Source of the DNA: Psychrobacillus sp032154225
Lineage (GTDB): Bacteria; Bacillota; Bacilli; Bacillales_A; Planococcaceae
Reading direction: 5' to 3'
NCBI RefSeq assembly: GCF_032154225.1
Contig: NZ_JALDYF010000015.1
Location: 1 to 64,000, forward strand
Length of the DNA stretch: 64,000 bases
The notes beneath the pieces were generated by a model. It was not told the origin of the DNA. It ran no database searches and saw nothing but the letters and a program-made list of their open reading frames with translations. Position numbers and translations under genes: made by a program. This document shows, piece by piece, positions 7,685-15,522 of this stretch; position 1 is the stretch's first letter, and each line of letters opens with the position of its first letter.

Positions 7685-7907
7685 TGTTTCTTATTTTAAC
7701 GATTCGTTCCACACTAAATCCAACTACTAACCCGATAGCAATTGGAAGTAATGCAATTTCTGCATCAAGAATCGAACCGTCTTTTAATGGCTCATTTTGA
7801 AACACTTTGAACTCTAATGCAGCTATATTAAATATAAAGCCTATTACATAAAGTAATACCATTGTTCCTAATGATGATAATAGTGGAAGCAATAAACTTT
7901 TATTCAT
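7671..7907 (-). CDS. two-TM membrane protein
   Basis: 78 residues from ATG 7905-7907, chosen because AGGAGGTC lies 4-7 nt upstream. A longer frame beginning 33 nt earlier has no binding site. Two hydrophobic segments (LLPLLSSLGTMVLLYVIGFI and LLPIAIGLVVGF) are separated by an acidic loop. The end is notable: …RNKKLN then TAA, where the stop codon is supplied by TTAG of the boundary core at 7671. Function unknown. Confidence 0.6.
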   Translation of the reverse strand: MNKSLLLPLLSSLGTMVLLYVIGFIFNIAALEFKVFQNEPLKDGSILDAEIALLPIAIGLVVGFSVERIVKIRNKKLN

Positions 7908-7921
7908 AAAAGACCTCCTTT

Positions 7922-7951
7922 TTATTAAATAAACCTGCATAGTTAGTTTAC
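7922..7951. repeat. cassette-boundary repeat 13a (short form, drifted)
   Basis: TATTAAATAAACCTGCATAG then TTAGTTTACC. The core has drifted to ATAGTTAG but the arms are still recognisable. Confidence 0.55.
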
Positions 7952-7986
7952 CGTGAAAAGCTTCTCTAAATGGTGCCCCTTGTTCT

Positions 7987-8011
7987 ACTAAAGCACCCGT
8001 TAGTTTAACAA
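7987..8011. repeat. cassette-boundary repeat 13b (single core)
   Basis: ACTAAAGCACCCGTTAG then TTTAACAA, 36 nt after 13a. The interval between the two has no terminator hairpin of the usual sequence. Confidence 0.75.
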
Positions 8012-8093
8012 CATTTATTTACAAACTGAAGTATCTATCAAGGGTAAAAAGAAGGTAATTACATCTTTTTTTATTTATAACTGTAAACATAGG

Positions 8094-8528
8094 CTATTTA
8101 CTTGTTAATATTAACTTTCGTGTTTTAGCATCATATATTTTATAACTAATTTCAAACATATGGTCTTTTGTAACTGTCACCTCACAATAATAAGGGATTG
8201 ACTTTCCATAAGCATCAAGTGCAGGAATATCTCTGAAACTAAACACTTCATCTGTATTAAGCATTTTAAAGTCCGCTTCAGAAGTACGACCTGATGAATC
8301 TATTTCGATAACACATTTCCCACTGACGACATCATATTCCTTTAGCACAACATATTTAAGGCTTGGGAGAGTAATCACTAAACATAAAACACCAAGTGAT
8401 AAGGCTACAAGGATTTTACCTACATTTAATATTGTGTAATCTTTACCACTATACATAGCAATAAATGTAAATACTGCAACTATTAATAACAAAACCCCAG
8501 TAATTAGTATCGCATAATACATTAACAT
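8094..8528 (-). CDS. hypothetical membrane-anchored protein
   Basis: 144 residues. Two N-terminal membrane segments (YYAILITGVLLLIVAVFTFI and ILVALSLGVLCLVITLPSL) are followed by a ~75-residue soluble domain ending YKIYDAKTRKLILTSK. GGAAG lies 7 nt before the ATG. The layout suggests a small domain held at the membrane. No family recognised. Confidence 0.65.
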   Translation of the reverse strand: MLMYYAILITGVLLLIVAVFTFIAMYSGKDYTILNVGKILVALSLGVLCLVITLPSLKYVVLKEYDVVSGKCVIEIDSSGRTSEADFKMLNTDEVFSFRDIPALDAYGKSIPYYCEVTVTKDHMFEISYKIYDAKTRKLILTSK

Positions 8529-8572
8529 TTTTTCACTTCCTTTAACAATTAAATGGAATATTATATTACCTC

Positions 8573-8608
8573 TTCTTCCACTAAACTGCGGCGTTAGTTC
8601 AATAAGAA
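8573..8608. repeat. cassette-boundary repeat 14a (short form)
   Basis: TTCTTCCACTAAACTGCGG then CGTTAGTTCAATAAGAA. It is followed by an unrelated hairpin (AAAGAG…TGGC / GCCA…CTCTTT, 8608-8640) and then core 14b. Confidence 0.85.
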
Positions 8609-8640
8609 AAAGAGTTACCTATGGCAACGCCATTCTCTTT

Positions 8641-8666
8641 TACTAAAGTGCACCGTTAGTTTACCA
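8641..8666. repeat. cassette-boundary repeat 14b (single core)
   Basis: TACTAAAGTGCACCGTTAG then TTTACC. Together with 14a it makes a long form in which the enclosed terminator has a different sequence. Confidence 0.8.
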
Positions 8667-8692
8667 AAACTACTTGTTTATTTTTCATCAAA

Positions 8693-8936
8693 TCATTGAT
8701 TTTTATTTTTTCTACTTAAACCAAATACTGTGGAAGAGAAAATAAATATGGCTGTACATAACCACATAGTAATTCCGTTCCATTGTCCACCAAAAAGAGT
8801 TATATTAGTTAAAATTATAATTTGCATCAAACAAATTGAAATATATAAAATTATGTTATATCGAATATGTTTATCCCCCTTAAATTTTATACGATTAAGA
8901 AGAGAATAAGTTACATTTTTAATTCAAAAAATACAT
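8693..8936 (-). pseudogene. small two-TM protein, start lost or frameshifted
   Basis: A frame of about 78 codons ends TGA at 8693-8695 and reads like a real membrane protein: …NIILYISICLMQIIILTN, GGQWNGITMW, IFIFSSTVFGL, ending SRKNKNQ. It has no start codon with a ribosome binding site. An ATG at 8934-8936 would fit if the run of six T after it had seven, so a one-base loss in a homopolymer is likely. It occupies the cassette between boundary repeats 14b and 15. Confidence 0.4.
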
Positions 8937-8941
8937 ATCTG

Positions 8942-8976
8942 CTTATTGAACTAAACTTCTGCGTTAGTTCAATAAC
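8942..8976. repeat. cassette-boundary repeat 15 (short form)
   Basis: Arms CTTATTGAACTAA and TTAGTTCAATAAC around ACTTCTGCG. Confidence 0.85.
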
Positions 8977-8982
8977 TTCAAC

Positions 8983-9020
8983 AAAAAAACGAATTCCACA
9001 TCGGGAATTCGTTCTTTTTT
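8983..9020. terminator. bidirectional intrinsic terminator
   Basis: AACGAATTCC and GGGAATTCGTT pair, with A-tract and T-tract on either side. It lies between boundary repeat 15 and the coding remnant at 9023. Confidence 0.75.
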
Positions 9021-9022
9021 CA

Positions 9023-9115
9023 TTATACTAATTCCAACCACGCCACAGCTTCCCAATGCCATGAGTGCTGAGCATGGACAATTTCAAACAAGAAGATGTA
9101 GTAGAATCGCCTTAC
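9023..9115 (-). pseudogene. C-terminal coding remnant A (family not recognised)
   Basis: The minus-strand frame ending TAA at 9023-9025 reads FYYIFLFEIVHAQHSWHW then EAVAWLELV. It has no start and runs back into a stop at 9116-9118. A diverged partner occurs at 11340-11400 (VHHQHSPHCEAVAWLELV). The two similar C-termini imply real former genes. Family not recognised. Confidence 0.45.
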
Positions 9116-9439
9116 TCATTTTAAATTACGTAAAAAGAGTTTATCCTTTAACCGTTCACTTTTACCTAACATAAATTAAATTTCAAAAAAAATAAAGATT
9201 AAGAAAATTTGGTAAGTTAATTAATAGGTATTATTTTAACAATTGCAGTGAAACAAAACAATTGAAAATATAGTCATTCTATATTACTATTTAGATGTTA
9301 TAGATTATCGATAATATTTTATGTATTAAAGTTTTACTTTAGCAATAGTTAATAATTTGCCCATTATGTCGATTATCGAGTAGTTTTTAGTTATGTAATC
9401 TTATAACATCATATTTTTTATTTTGGGGAGGATATATCC
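9116..9439. other. gene-free, AT-rich leader of the SDR gene
   Basis: About 320 bases with no gene. It includes a perfect 12-bp palindrome ATTATCGATAAT (9304-9315) and a related GATTATCGA near 9370. These could be operator sites for the adjacent GntR regulator, but this is inference. No clear sigma-A promoter was assigned. Confidence 0.4.
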
Positions 9440-10219
9440 ATGAGTAATCAAAAAGTAGCTGTAATCACAGGTTCTGCACAAGGTATTGGTAAAGGTATTG
9501 CTGTGCAATTAGCAAAAGACGGCTTCGCTATCGTACTAAGCGACTTAAACGAAGAAGTTTTAAAAGCAACAGAACAAGAGTTTAAAGATCAAGGAGTTAA
9601 CGTAACTTCATTCGTAGGTAACGTAACTAAACCAGAAGATCAAGAAGGCTTAGTTCAACACGCTGTAATCACATTCGGTAACCTTGATGTATTTATTAAC
9701 AATGCAGGTGTAGAAGGACAAGTTGCTCCTTTAACAGCCGTAGATCCTAAAGCTGTAGACTTTACTTTAGATGTAAATATTAAAGGTGTAATTTACGGTA
9801 TTCAAGCTGCTGCTAACCAAATGAAAAAACAAGGTACTGGCGGTAAAATCATTAACGCTTGTTCGATTGCAGGTCAACAAGGCTTCGAAATGTTAGGTGT
9901 ATATTCAGCTACAAAGTTCGCAGTTAAAGGGTTAACTCAAACTGCCGCAAAAGAACTTGCACCATTCAAAATCAATGTAAACTCTTATTGCCCTGGTATC
10001 GTAGGAACAGGTATGTGGGAACGCCTTGACGAAAAAATGATGGAGCATATGGGTACGAAAAAAGGTGAAGCTTTCGAGAAATTCACTCAAGGTATCGCAT
10101 TAGGCCGTCCTCAAACTACTGAAGATGTAGCTCATTTAGTATCATTCTTAGCGTCATCAAAAGCAGACTACATTACTGGTCAAAACATCTTAACTGATGG
10201 CGGTATGATCTACAATTAA
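9440..10219 (+). CDS. SDR dehydrogenase, acetoin reductase / 2,3-butanediol dehydrogenase-like
   Basis: 259 residues, classical short-chain dehydrogenase. The NAD(P) site is TGSAQGIGKGIA (residues ~11-22), followed by NNAG (~88) and catalytic YSATKFAVKG (Tyr ~155, Lys ~159) with Ser in ACSIAG. The C-terminal half (CPGIVGTGMWERLDE, IALGRPQTTEDVAHLVSFLA, ITGQNILTDGGMIYN) matches the diacetyl/acetoin reductase (BudC/ButA) subgroup best. The expected reaction is NADH-dependent reduction of diacetyl or acetoin. GGGGAGG precedes the ATG and a strong terminator follows. The GntR gene downstream may regulate it. Confidence 0.75.
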   Translation: MSNQKVAVITGSAQGIGKGIAVQLAKDGFAIVLSDLNEEVLKATEQEFKDQGVNVTSFVGNVTKPEDQEGLVQHAVITFGNLDVFINNAGVEGQVAPLTAVDPKAVDFTLDVNIKGVIYGIQAAANQMKKQGTGGKIINACSIAGQQGFEMLGVYSATKFAVKGLTQTAAKELAPFKINVNSYCPGIVGTGMWERLDEKMMEHMGTKKGEAFEKFTQGIALGRPQTTEDVAHLVSFLASSKADYITGQNILTDGGMIYN

Positions 10220-10293
10220 TCATTTTGTTTGTAGTATTGAACGAATAAATATTGTTTTCTTTAAATAACTCTCTTGCTTTAGACAGCAAAAAT

Positions 10294-10337
10294 AAAAACG
10301 GATGTGGAAACAAGCAGTTTTCCACATCCGTTTTTTT
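10294..10337 (+). terminator. intrinsic terminator after the SDR gene
   Basis: ACGGATGTGGAAAA pairs with TTTTCCACATCCGT, flanked by A5 and T7. It works in both directions. Confidence 0.85.
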
Positions 10338-10438
10338 GTATAAACATTTGACAATACTTTCAATAACAATTTTAGCTACCACATCTCTACACTGAAATAT
10401 GTTAAAATAAACGATAATAAGTTTATTGGAGTGGTTTA

Positions 10439-11077
10439 ATGGGGGTTAATGAAAATCCTATTTCGAAAAAAACAATTTCGGACCAAATAGCAGAAAAATT
10501 ATTATTTCGTATATTTTCTGGTTACTATGAACAAGGTCAGCGCTTAGTAGAAGCGGAAATCGCAAAGGAGTTACAAGTAAGTCATGCACCTGTGCGTGAA
10601 GCTCTTTACTTGTTACAAAAAGATGGTGTAGTGGAAAAGGTACAGCATAAAGGAGTAAGGGTAAAGACAATCTCTGACCAGGAGTTGAAAGATTATTTAG
10701 AAACACTTTATGCCCTATTAGATGTTGCACTTACAAAGTGTGAACCAAAATGGACAAGTGATATACAAAGCGAATTGTTACTTCGTTTTGAAGAGATGAA
10801 GCAAAAAAAATCTGCTGAAAATATTTACGAATATGTCCTTTCGTTAGCTCACTTGTTAAAACTGTTTTTCGAAGTTACAAACAATATTGCAATGCTACGA
10901 TTCTTTAACGAAACGATTTTCGTTACAAACGTTGCTGCACAGACAAAATGGAAAATAGAACTTCTCGAATCTTACCACCATTCTATACATACGTTCGTTC
11001 AATGTATAGAACTGTCGGATTTTGAAAAAGCCCGCGCTGCTATTAAAGACGTCATTTTATGGCACCATTTCGATTAA
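10439..11077 (+). CDS. GntR family transcriptional regulator (FadR/FCD-like)
   Basis: 212 residues. N-terminal winged helix about 10-78: ISDQIAEKLLFRIFSGYYEQ, then GQRLVEAEIAKELQVSHAPV and REALYLLQKDGVV, the canonical GntR pattern. The all-helical C-terminal domain resembles FCD, the ligand-binding domain of the FadR subfamily, though it is short on clear metal-binding His. GGAGTGG lies 4 nt before the ATG. A TTGACA element at 10348-10353 may belong to its promoter, but the -10 is weak. It lies just downstream of the SDR gene with its own terminator region between, so it may be a separate unit controlling it. Confidence 0.8.
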   Translation: MGVNENPISKKTISDQIAEKLLFRIFSGYYEQGQRLVEAEIAKELQVSHAPVREALYLLQKDGVVEKVQHKGVRVKTISDQELKDYLETLYALLDVALTKCEPKWTSDIQSELLLRFEEMKQKKSAENIYEYVLSLAHLLKLFFEVTNNIAMLRFFNETIFVTNVAAQTKWKIELLESYHHSIHTFVQCIELSDFEKARAAIKDVILWHHFD

Positions 11078-11090
11078 TTTTAAATAATTT

Positions 11091-11138
11091 AAAAAGCATA
11101 GCTAATAAGGTGCTAAACCTCCTAGCCATGCTTTTTTT
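11091..11138 (+). terminator. intrinsic terminator after the GntR gene
   Basis: AAAAAGCATAGCTA pairs with TAGCCATGCTTTTTTT, with an inner AGG / CCT pair. Confidence 0.8.
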
Positions 11139-11292
11139 ATGTTAACTTTGAAATTAATTATAGTTTGATTGGCTCCTGAACTAGCTTGTCTGTTCGTACA
11201 GCTTATCCGTTATATAGGAAAGTGCTTGAAAATATCTTCAAATATCACTCTATTTCTCAATCTAATAAAACGTCATTACTTCACTCTTCATT

Positions 11293-11331
11293 AAAAAAGA
11301 CCAAACCCTCTAAATTTAAGTTTGATCTTTT
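11293..11331 (-). terminator. intrinsic terminator beside remnant B
   Basis: AAAAAAGACCAAAC pairs with GTTTGATCTTTT. On the minus strand it follows the stop of the coding remnant at 11340. Confidence 0.6.
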
Positions 11332-11339
11332 CATAAATA

Positions 11340-11460
11340 TTAAACTAACTCCAGCCAAGCCACCGCTTCACAATGTGGTGAGTGCTGATGGTGGACAAAC
11401 TATAATTCAATTAGATGTATTAGAGTTCACCTTACTACCGATTAAATCTGGTACATCTAC
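11340..11460 (-). pseudogene. C-terminal coding remnant B (same family as remnant A)
   Basis: The minus frame ending TAA at 11340-11342 reads FVHHQHSPHCEAVAWLELV and meets an in-frame TAG just upstream. At the DNA level it aligns with 9023-9120 (CTAA-TCCA-CCA, GAGTGCTGA, GATGTA-TAGA, CCTTACT). An ATG with GGGAAGG upstream near 11478 is followed at once by TAG, in keeping with a decayed gene. Remnants A and B flank the SDR-GntR block in the same orientation. Confidence 0.45.
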
Positions 11461-11486
11461 TTCATTAAATCCTTCCCTATTTAAAA

Positions 11487-11563
11487 AAGCTATGTTAAAG
11501 GTAAAGGATGATTTAAAATGCACATAAAAAACGAGCTGGGAAATGCATCTCCAAGCTCATTGT
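11487..11563. repeat. duplicated cassette tail, copy B, with hairpin
   Basis: It contains GCTATGTTAAAGGTAAAGG and a hairpin GAGCTgGG / CCaAGCTC, and runs into a boundary core exactly as copy A at 4996-5070 does. Confidence 0.65.
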
Positions 11564-11582
11564 ATTTAGATTTTCGTATCTT

Positions 11583-11611
11583 TACTAAAGCACACCGTTA
11601 GTGAAATAAGT
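11583..11611. repeat. cassette-boundary repeat 16 (single core)
   Basis: TACTAAAGCACACCGTTAG then TGAAATAAG, adjoining duplicated tail copy B. Confidence 0.8.
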
Positions 11612-11615
11612 ACGG

Positions 11616-12398
11616 TTAAAAATGCACACTAAATCCATTGAATTTATGAATACCTGTACCAAATTTAGTTAATTCATTTTCTCTCAAAAACTTAACTGCA
11701 TTTTTTACTTCCTTTAAAATTTTTGGCTCAAGCCCTAAAGTGTTATGTGAACCATAAACCATCGAAACGTTTGGAATCTCTGATATTCTTTCCAATGAAT
11801 TTACTAAATCATAAGGATTTGTAGAAGGATAAAAAGCATATATAGGGGTTTCATCATAAAGTAAATCTCCCGTAAACAAATACCCGTTTGTTTCATCGAA
11901 AATGGATATATGACCAGGAGAATGCCCTGGAGTATGATAAATAATTAATCTTCTATTCCCCAATTCAATTACATCGCCATCTTTCAATAAGCCTGTAGGT
12001 TCACCTTGAAATGGTTGATATTTATCGGGATTAAACGTTTCTGGTGTAGGCAATGTTATATCTCTACTAATATCTTTTCTTATTTGTTCTATTGACAAGC
12101 CTTTAATTCCATTCACTAACCAATCTTTATCGCTTTCATGGACATAAATTATTTCATATTGTTCATGACTTCCGATATGGTCAGTGTGAACATGAGTAGT
12201 GATGACTTCAATTGGTAAAGTAGTTAATTGGTCTGTTATTCTTTTTATATTATCGATTCCAAGTCCTGTATCGATTAGTACCGCTTTCTCTGTACCCAAT
12301 AATAAAAATGAATGTACTTTCTCCCAATGTCCGTATTCACTGATTGCGTATGAATTTTCATCCAATTGTTTAATTGTAAACCACAAGTCATTAATCAT
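11616..12398 (-). CDS. MBL fold metallo-hydrolase
   Basis: 260 residues with the full metallo-beta-lactamase-fold metal set: THVHTDHIGS (HxHxDH, ~residue 68), GHSPGH (~158), Asp in LFTGDLLYD and terminal YGSHN. The opening (SYAISEYGHWEKVHSFLLLG, then KAVLIDTGLG) is that of glyoxalase-II/hydrolase-like members rather than true beta-lactamases. A divalent-metal-dependent hydrolase of unknown substrate is expected. GGAGG lies 8 nt before the ATG. Single gene between boundary repeats 16 and 17. Confidence 0.85.
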   Translation of the reverse strand: MINDLWFTIKQLDENSYAISEYGHWEKVHSFLLLGTEKAVLIDTGLGIDNIKRITDQLTTLPIEVITTHVHTDHIGSHEQYEIIYVHESDKDWLVNGIKGLSIEQIRKDISRDITLPTPETFNPDKYQPFQGEPTGLLKDGDVIELGNRRLIIYHTPGHSPGHISIFDETNGYLFTGDLLYDETPIYAFYPSTNPYDLVNSLERISEIPNVSMVYGSHNTLGLEPKILKEVKNAVKFLRENELTKFGTGIHKFNGFSVHF

Positions 12399-12478
12399 TA
12401 ATAGCCTCCAAAATGTTATGTCGTCGCTTTCTTACTTCTTCTTCAAAACAATCCAATAATCCTTTGCAAATAAGATAG

Positions 12479-12555
12479 CTTCTTAAACTAAACTGCTGCG
12501 TTAGTAAAAAATGCTCAACTCCTTATTGAAGTAAAGCACCCGTTAGTTTAAGTAC
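12479..12555. repeat. cassette-boundary repeat 17 (long form, extended border)
   Basis: CTTAAACTAAACTGCTGCG, core GTTAG, 42-bp element with a weakened hairpin (TGCTCAACT), second core ACCCGTTAG, then TTTAAGTACAATCATTCAC, which matches copies 1, 6 and 24. Confidence 0.9.
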
Positions 12556-12590
12556 AATCATTCACAATCTATCAACGATTTCAGTAATTT

Positions 12591-13475
12591 CTATAAAAAT
12601 CTTTTTAAACCCTGAATTACTATATCAGGTCTATCGAGATGAATACCATGGTCACTATGGTCTGCTATGATAAGTTCTCCTTTAGTAGATAATTGAGATA
12701 ATCCTATTTGCAGTTCTCTCCAAACCTTTTCATATTTTACTGCCTCTTCTTCTGGAATATTATATTGAACAAAGGCATTAACCGAAGCCTCTATGTCTCT
12801 TGCTATAACTGTTAGTGGAATGTTAGGGAACTCACCAAGTTCTTTTATACTTTCACTACTTGATTCCCAGTTTTGGAACTCTTCTGCAACAGTTTTAAAC
12901 ATATTAGGATTAGTGATAAATTCCTCAAATCTAATCACTTCATTCTTGGTAAGTATGACGTGACAATCATCAATTGACTGATTATAAAGATTTCTAAGTT
13001 CCTCTTTTGATTTATATGAATTGTCCAGATTACTTTGTACCATTTGGTCTATTGATATTAGAGAATTCATTACTGGAATATCAAGATTATATAAACGATT
13101 AAAATTTGGTGAAGTTGAATCCAATAAAATTAGTCCATTAACTTTATCTGGGAAAAGCATTACATAATGTAATGCACATAGTCCTCCAAAAGAATGTCCC
13201 ATTATAGTGACCTTTTCCTTTATACCTAATGACTCAATAAATTTGTTTAACTCGTATGATATATTTTTAGTTGTCCTTGGATTTTTTGAAATCATACTAC
13301 TACCATAACCAGCCCTGTGATACATAATTATAGTAAAGTCTTTCATTATGTTTTTAACAAAGGGAAACCAGTTGTAAATTGAACTTCCTATTCCTATTTC
13401 TATAAGGAGAATCTTCTCCCCCGTGCCAAAAACTTTATATTCTAAATCTAATTCAGCATTTTCTAATTTCTCCAA
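12591..13475 (-). CDS. alpha/beta hydrolase
   Basis: 294 residues from TTG 13473-13475, chosen because AAGGGGTG lies about 6 nt upstream. A longer frame starts inside boundary repeat 18 and has no binding site. It shows the alpha/beta hydrolase nucleophile elbow GHSFGG, a preceding oxyanion-strand region (ILLIEIGIGSSIYNW), YHRAGYGSS and a late ADHSDHGIHLDRPD that can supply the catalytic His. Esterase, lipase, lactonase or peptidase activity is possible; the substrate is unknown. Single gene between boundary repeats 17 and 18. Confidence 0.8.
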   Translation of the reverse strand: MEKLENAELDLEYKVFGTGEKILLIEIGIGSSIYNWFPFVKNIMKDFTIIMYHRAGYGSSMISKNPRTTKNISYELNKFIESLGIKEKVTIMGHSFGGLCALHYVMLFPDKVNGLILLDSTSPNFNRLYNLDIPVMNSLISIDQMVQSNLDNSYKSKEELRNLYNQSIDDCHVILTKNEVIRFEEFITNPNMFKTVAEEFQNWESSSESIKELGEFPNIPLTVIARDIEASVNAFVQYNIPEEEAVKYEKVWRELQIGLSQLSTKGELIIADHSDHGIHLDRPDIVIQGLKRFL

Positions 13476-13510
13476 AACTACACCCCTTTTTAACCACACT
13501 TTTTCAATAT

Positions 13511-13598
13511 CCTTGTTCAACTAAACTGCTACTTTAGATCAATAAGAAAAACGCTTTACTCCTTATTGAAGTAAAGCACCCGTTAGTTGAAATAGAAA
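13511..13598. repeat. cassette-boundary repeat 18 (long form)
   Basis: CCTTGTTCAACTAAACTGCT, drifted core ACTTTAG, then ATCAATAAGAAAAAC and the hairpin GCTTTACTcC / GAAGTAAAGC, then CACCCGTTAGTTGAAAT. The enclosed element is 49 instead of 42 bp and looks like a short-form arm fused to the terminator element. Confidence 0.85.
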
Positions 13599-13629
13599 TA
13601 TTTTATATTTCCACTTTACTTGAAGCCAT

Positions 13630-13941
13630 TTACCCAAAACCAATAACGACCAGTATTTTTTTGTTGTTTGCAATAAACATTATAATAGGAATAATTAATA
13701 ATATAAGATATAAAGCGATAAATGAAGATGATTGAAGAATTTTCTTCATCTCAACTATTGTCATACAAATCATTCACATTCCTAAAAATAAATAAGGAAA
13801 AATTAACCCTTTCTGATAAGACTGAAACTTTTCCTCTCCTAAAAGAACTTTAGTTTTTTCAGGTAAAAAGTAATCCTTTTTCATTAGGTAGCTAAACCCC
13901 ATAATTAGCACCGGAATTCCAAAGAATATACCAAGCATCAT
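13630..13941 (-). pseudogene. small membrane protein gene with internal TGA
   Basis: ATG at 13939-13941 with AAGGGGGG upstream opens a frame reading MMLGIFFGIPVLIMGFSYLM and further to TGA at 13774-13776. The same frame continues without a stop for 47 more codons (…FIALYLILLIIPIIMFIAN) to TAA at 13630-13632. The expected product is ~103 residues with two or three membrane segments. A single TGG-to-TGA change would explain it. Family not recognised. It sits between boundary repeats 18 and 19. Confidence 0.6.
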
Positions 13942-13977
13942 TTAAATCCCCCCTTCTTTTGAATAACCAATAGCTTT

Positions 13978-14035
13978 AATTCAATAACAAAATACTCCAT
14001 TCCTTCTTAAAGTAAAGCACCCGTTAGCACAATAA
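13978..14035. repeat. cassette-boundary repeat 19 (right half intact)
   Basis: The left part has lost its core (ATTCAATAACAAAATACTCC). The right part keeps CTTAAAGTAAAGCACCCG then TTAGCACAATAAG. Confidence 0.75.
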
Positions 14036-14036
14036 G

Positions 14037-14485
14037 GGGGATATTCAGACTTATGCGGATTTACAAAGATAAGGCTTCAATTTTTAGACACGATTTTATT
14101 CATCAAAGACGATGGTGCAACATTACTTCAAATACTTCAAAACCTTTGCTATTACTGACTTTTAACAAGAGTGCATAAAACAACGCATAAACAATGTTCA
14201 TAAGAACAGCCACGAACGTTGATTTCAAAACATTCGTGGCTGTTTGGTGTATTTCCAATCTTTCATTTGGGAACGTTATTAAGTTTATTTATGTATACGT
14301 TATAATCTTTGTTGTATTAAAGAAATCGTTTCTTTACAAACTTGTCCTTTTAAATTATAAGTATATCGCTCTGCTCCTATAAAGAATGTGATGTCTTACT
14401 TATTCAACTTTAACTTTTCCATTCAAAAGAAGACTCTCATTCCATATCCATTTATCTTTGCTGGCACTTCAATGTAAATTTTTTA
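14037..14485. other. gene-free stretch with a strong hairpin
   Basis: About 450 bases without a convincing gene on either strand. It holds a perfect 12-bp hairpin AACAGCCACGAA / TTCGTGGCTGTT (14205-14244), probably a terminator or structural element. A plus-strand frame crossing this hairpin (14194-14382) has no ribosome binding site. Confidence 0.5.
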
Positions 14486-15385
14486 TTACTTTGTTTTATT
14501 TAGAAGATAGCCAGAATTGTCTACCACATCTTTTTTATAATTGTTATTTACAAGATAGATACCGATCAAAATAAATATTCCCCCAGCTATAAGAGAAGAA
14601 GATATAGGTTCATTTAGCAATAAACTTCCAGTCAAAACACCAAAAAATGGAGCTAAAAATAAATAAGAACTTGTTTTACCTGGATCGCCCTTCTGTAAAA
14701 GGAAATACCAAACCGCAAATTGAACAATAGAAGACATTATGCTTAACCATAAGAGAATAAGTAATGAATGTTTATTAATATGAAAGAATGGTTCTTCAAG
14801 TAATAGACTTAAAAATATAAGAATGCCCCCGCCAAATAGCATTTGATATGCAGAAAGTACCCATGTGTCAAAATGTTCTCCCCATCTATTAACTAATAAC
14901 GTGGAAATAGCCCAAAAAACAGATGAAGCTGCACCAAACGCTATACCTATTCTAAAATCATTTATTCCTCCTAACGTAATTCCTACACCTATGAAGCCTA
15001 AAACAACTCCAATCCATTGATACCATCTATAACGGTTTCCCATAAAAACAGTTCCCAAAATAATGACTAGTAACGGATTCATAAAAGTTAAAATGGAAGA
15101 TTCGCTGGCTGTTATAGTTCTTAGACTTAGAAATATACATCCCATTACTCCTGCCGTTTGTAAAGTTCCTATAATCGCCGCTCTTCCCCAATTTTTCATA
15201 CCACTAGGGTGTGTTCTTTTTAGTACCTTCACGATAATAGCCATAATAAATCCTGCCAAAAAGAAACGTATTCCAGCCAATAACAAAGGAGAAGAGTAGA
15301 TTAATCCTATCTTACCTATGGCAAAAGATGAACCCATTAAAAAAGTAGTTAATATAACTAATGTAAAAAAGATAGATTTTTTCAT
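14486..15385 (-). CDS. EamA/DMT family transporter
   Basis: 299 residues with ten predicted membrane helices in two EamA repeats (about 5-140 and 150-285). Hallmarks are a conserved opening GSSFAIGKIGL, LAGIRFFLAG, SESSILTFMNPLLVIILG in the first repeat, and GKTSSYLFLAPFFGVLTG, LLLNEPIS in the second. It is likely an exporter of a metabolite or amino acid. The ATG at 15383-15385 has GGGAGG 10 nt upstream; a TTG 18 nt earlier overlaps that site and is rejected. It is divergent from the HTH regulator at 15523, which probably controls it. Confidence 0.85.
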   Translation of the reverse strand: MKKSIFFTLVILTTFLMGSSFAIGKIGLIYSSPLLLAGIRFFLAGFIMAIIVKVLKRTHPSGMKNWGRAAIIGTLQTAGVMGCIFLSLRTITASESSILTFMNPLLVIILGTVFMGNRYRWYQWIGVVLGFIGVGITLGGINDFRIGIAFGAASSVFWAISTLLVNRWGEHFDTWVLSAYQMLFGGGILIFLSLLLEEPFFHINKHSLLILLWLSIMSSIVQFAVWYFLLQKGDPGKTSSYLFLAPFFGVLTGSLLLNEPISSSLIAGGIFILIGIYLVNNNYKKDVVDNSGYLLNKTK

Positions 15386-15522
15386 ATATACCGAACCTCC
15401 CAATCAAATTTTCCTTTAAAATTAAAAATTTCCACCTCACTTGCGAAGAGGTTTCTTTAGTATTATTATAAAGGCAATATAATACGATATTCATCGAAGT
15501 ATGGATTACAGAGGTGTTCAAA
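15386..15522. promoter_or_regulatory. divergent promoter region between the transporter and the HTH regulator
   Basis: 137 bp between divergent start codons. A TATAAT (15478-15483) fits a -10 for the regulator, 40 nt before its ATG. An imperfect inverted repeat CCTCacTTgCGAAGAGG (15436-15452) is a possible operator. Confidence 0.45.

Noticed and set aside
11186..11527. 113-codon plus-strand frame
   Set aside because: It crosses a terminator hairpin, remnant B and a duplicated tail and has no ribosome binding site.
14194..14382. 62-codon plus-strand frame
   Set aside because: It has no ribosome binding site and its 5' part is a perfect 12-bp hairpin; the translation has no family character.
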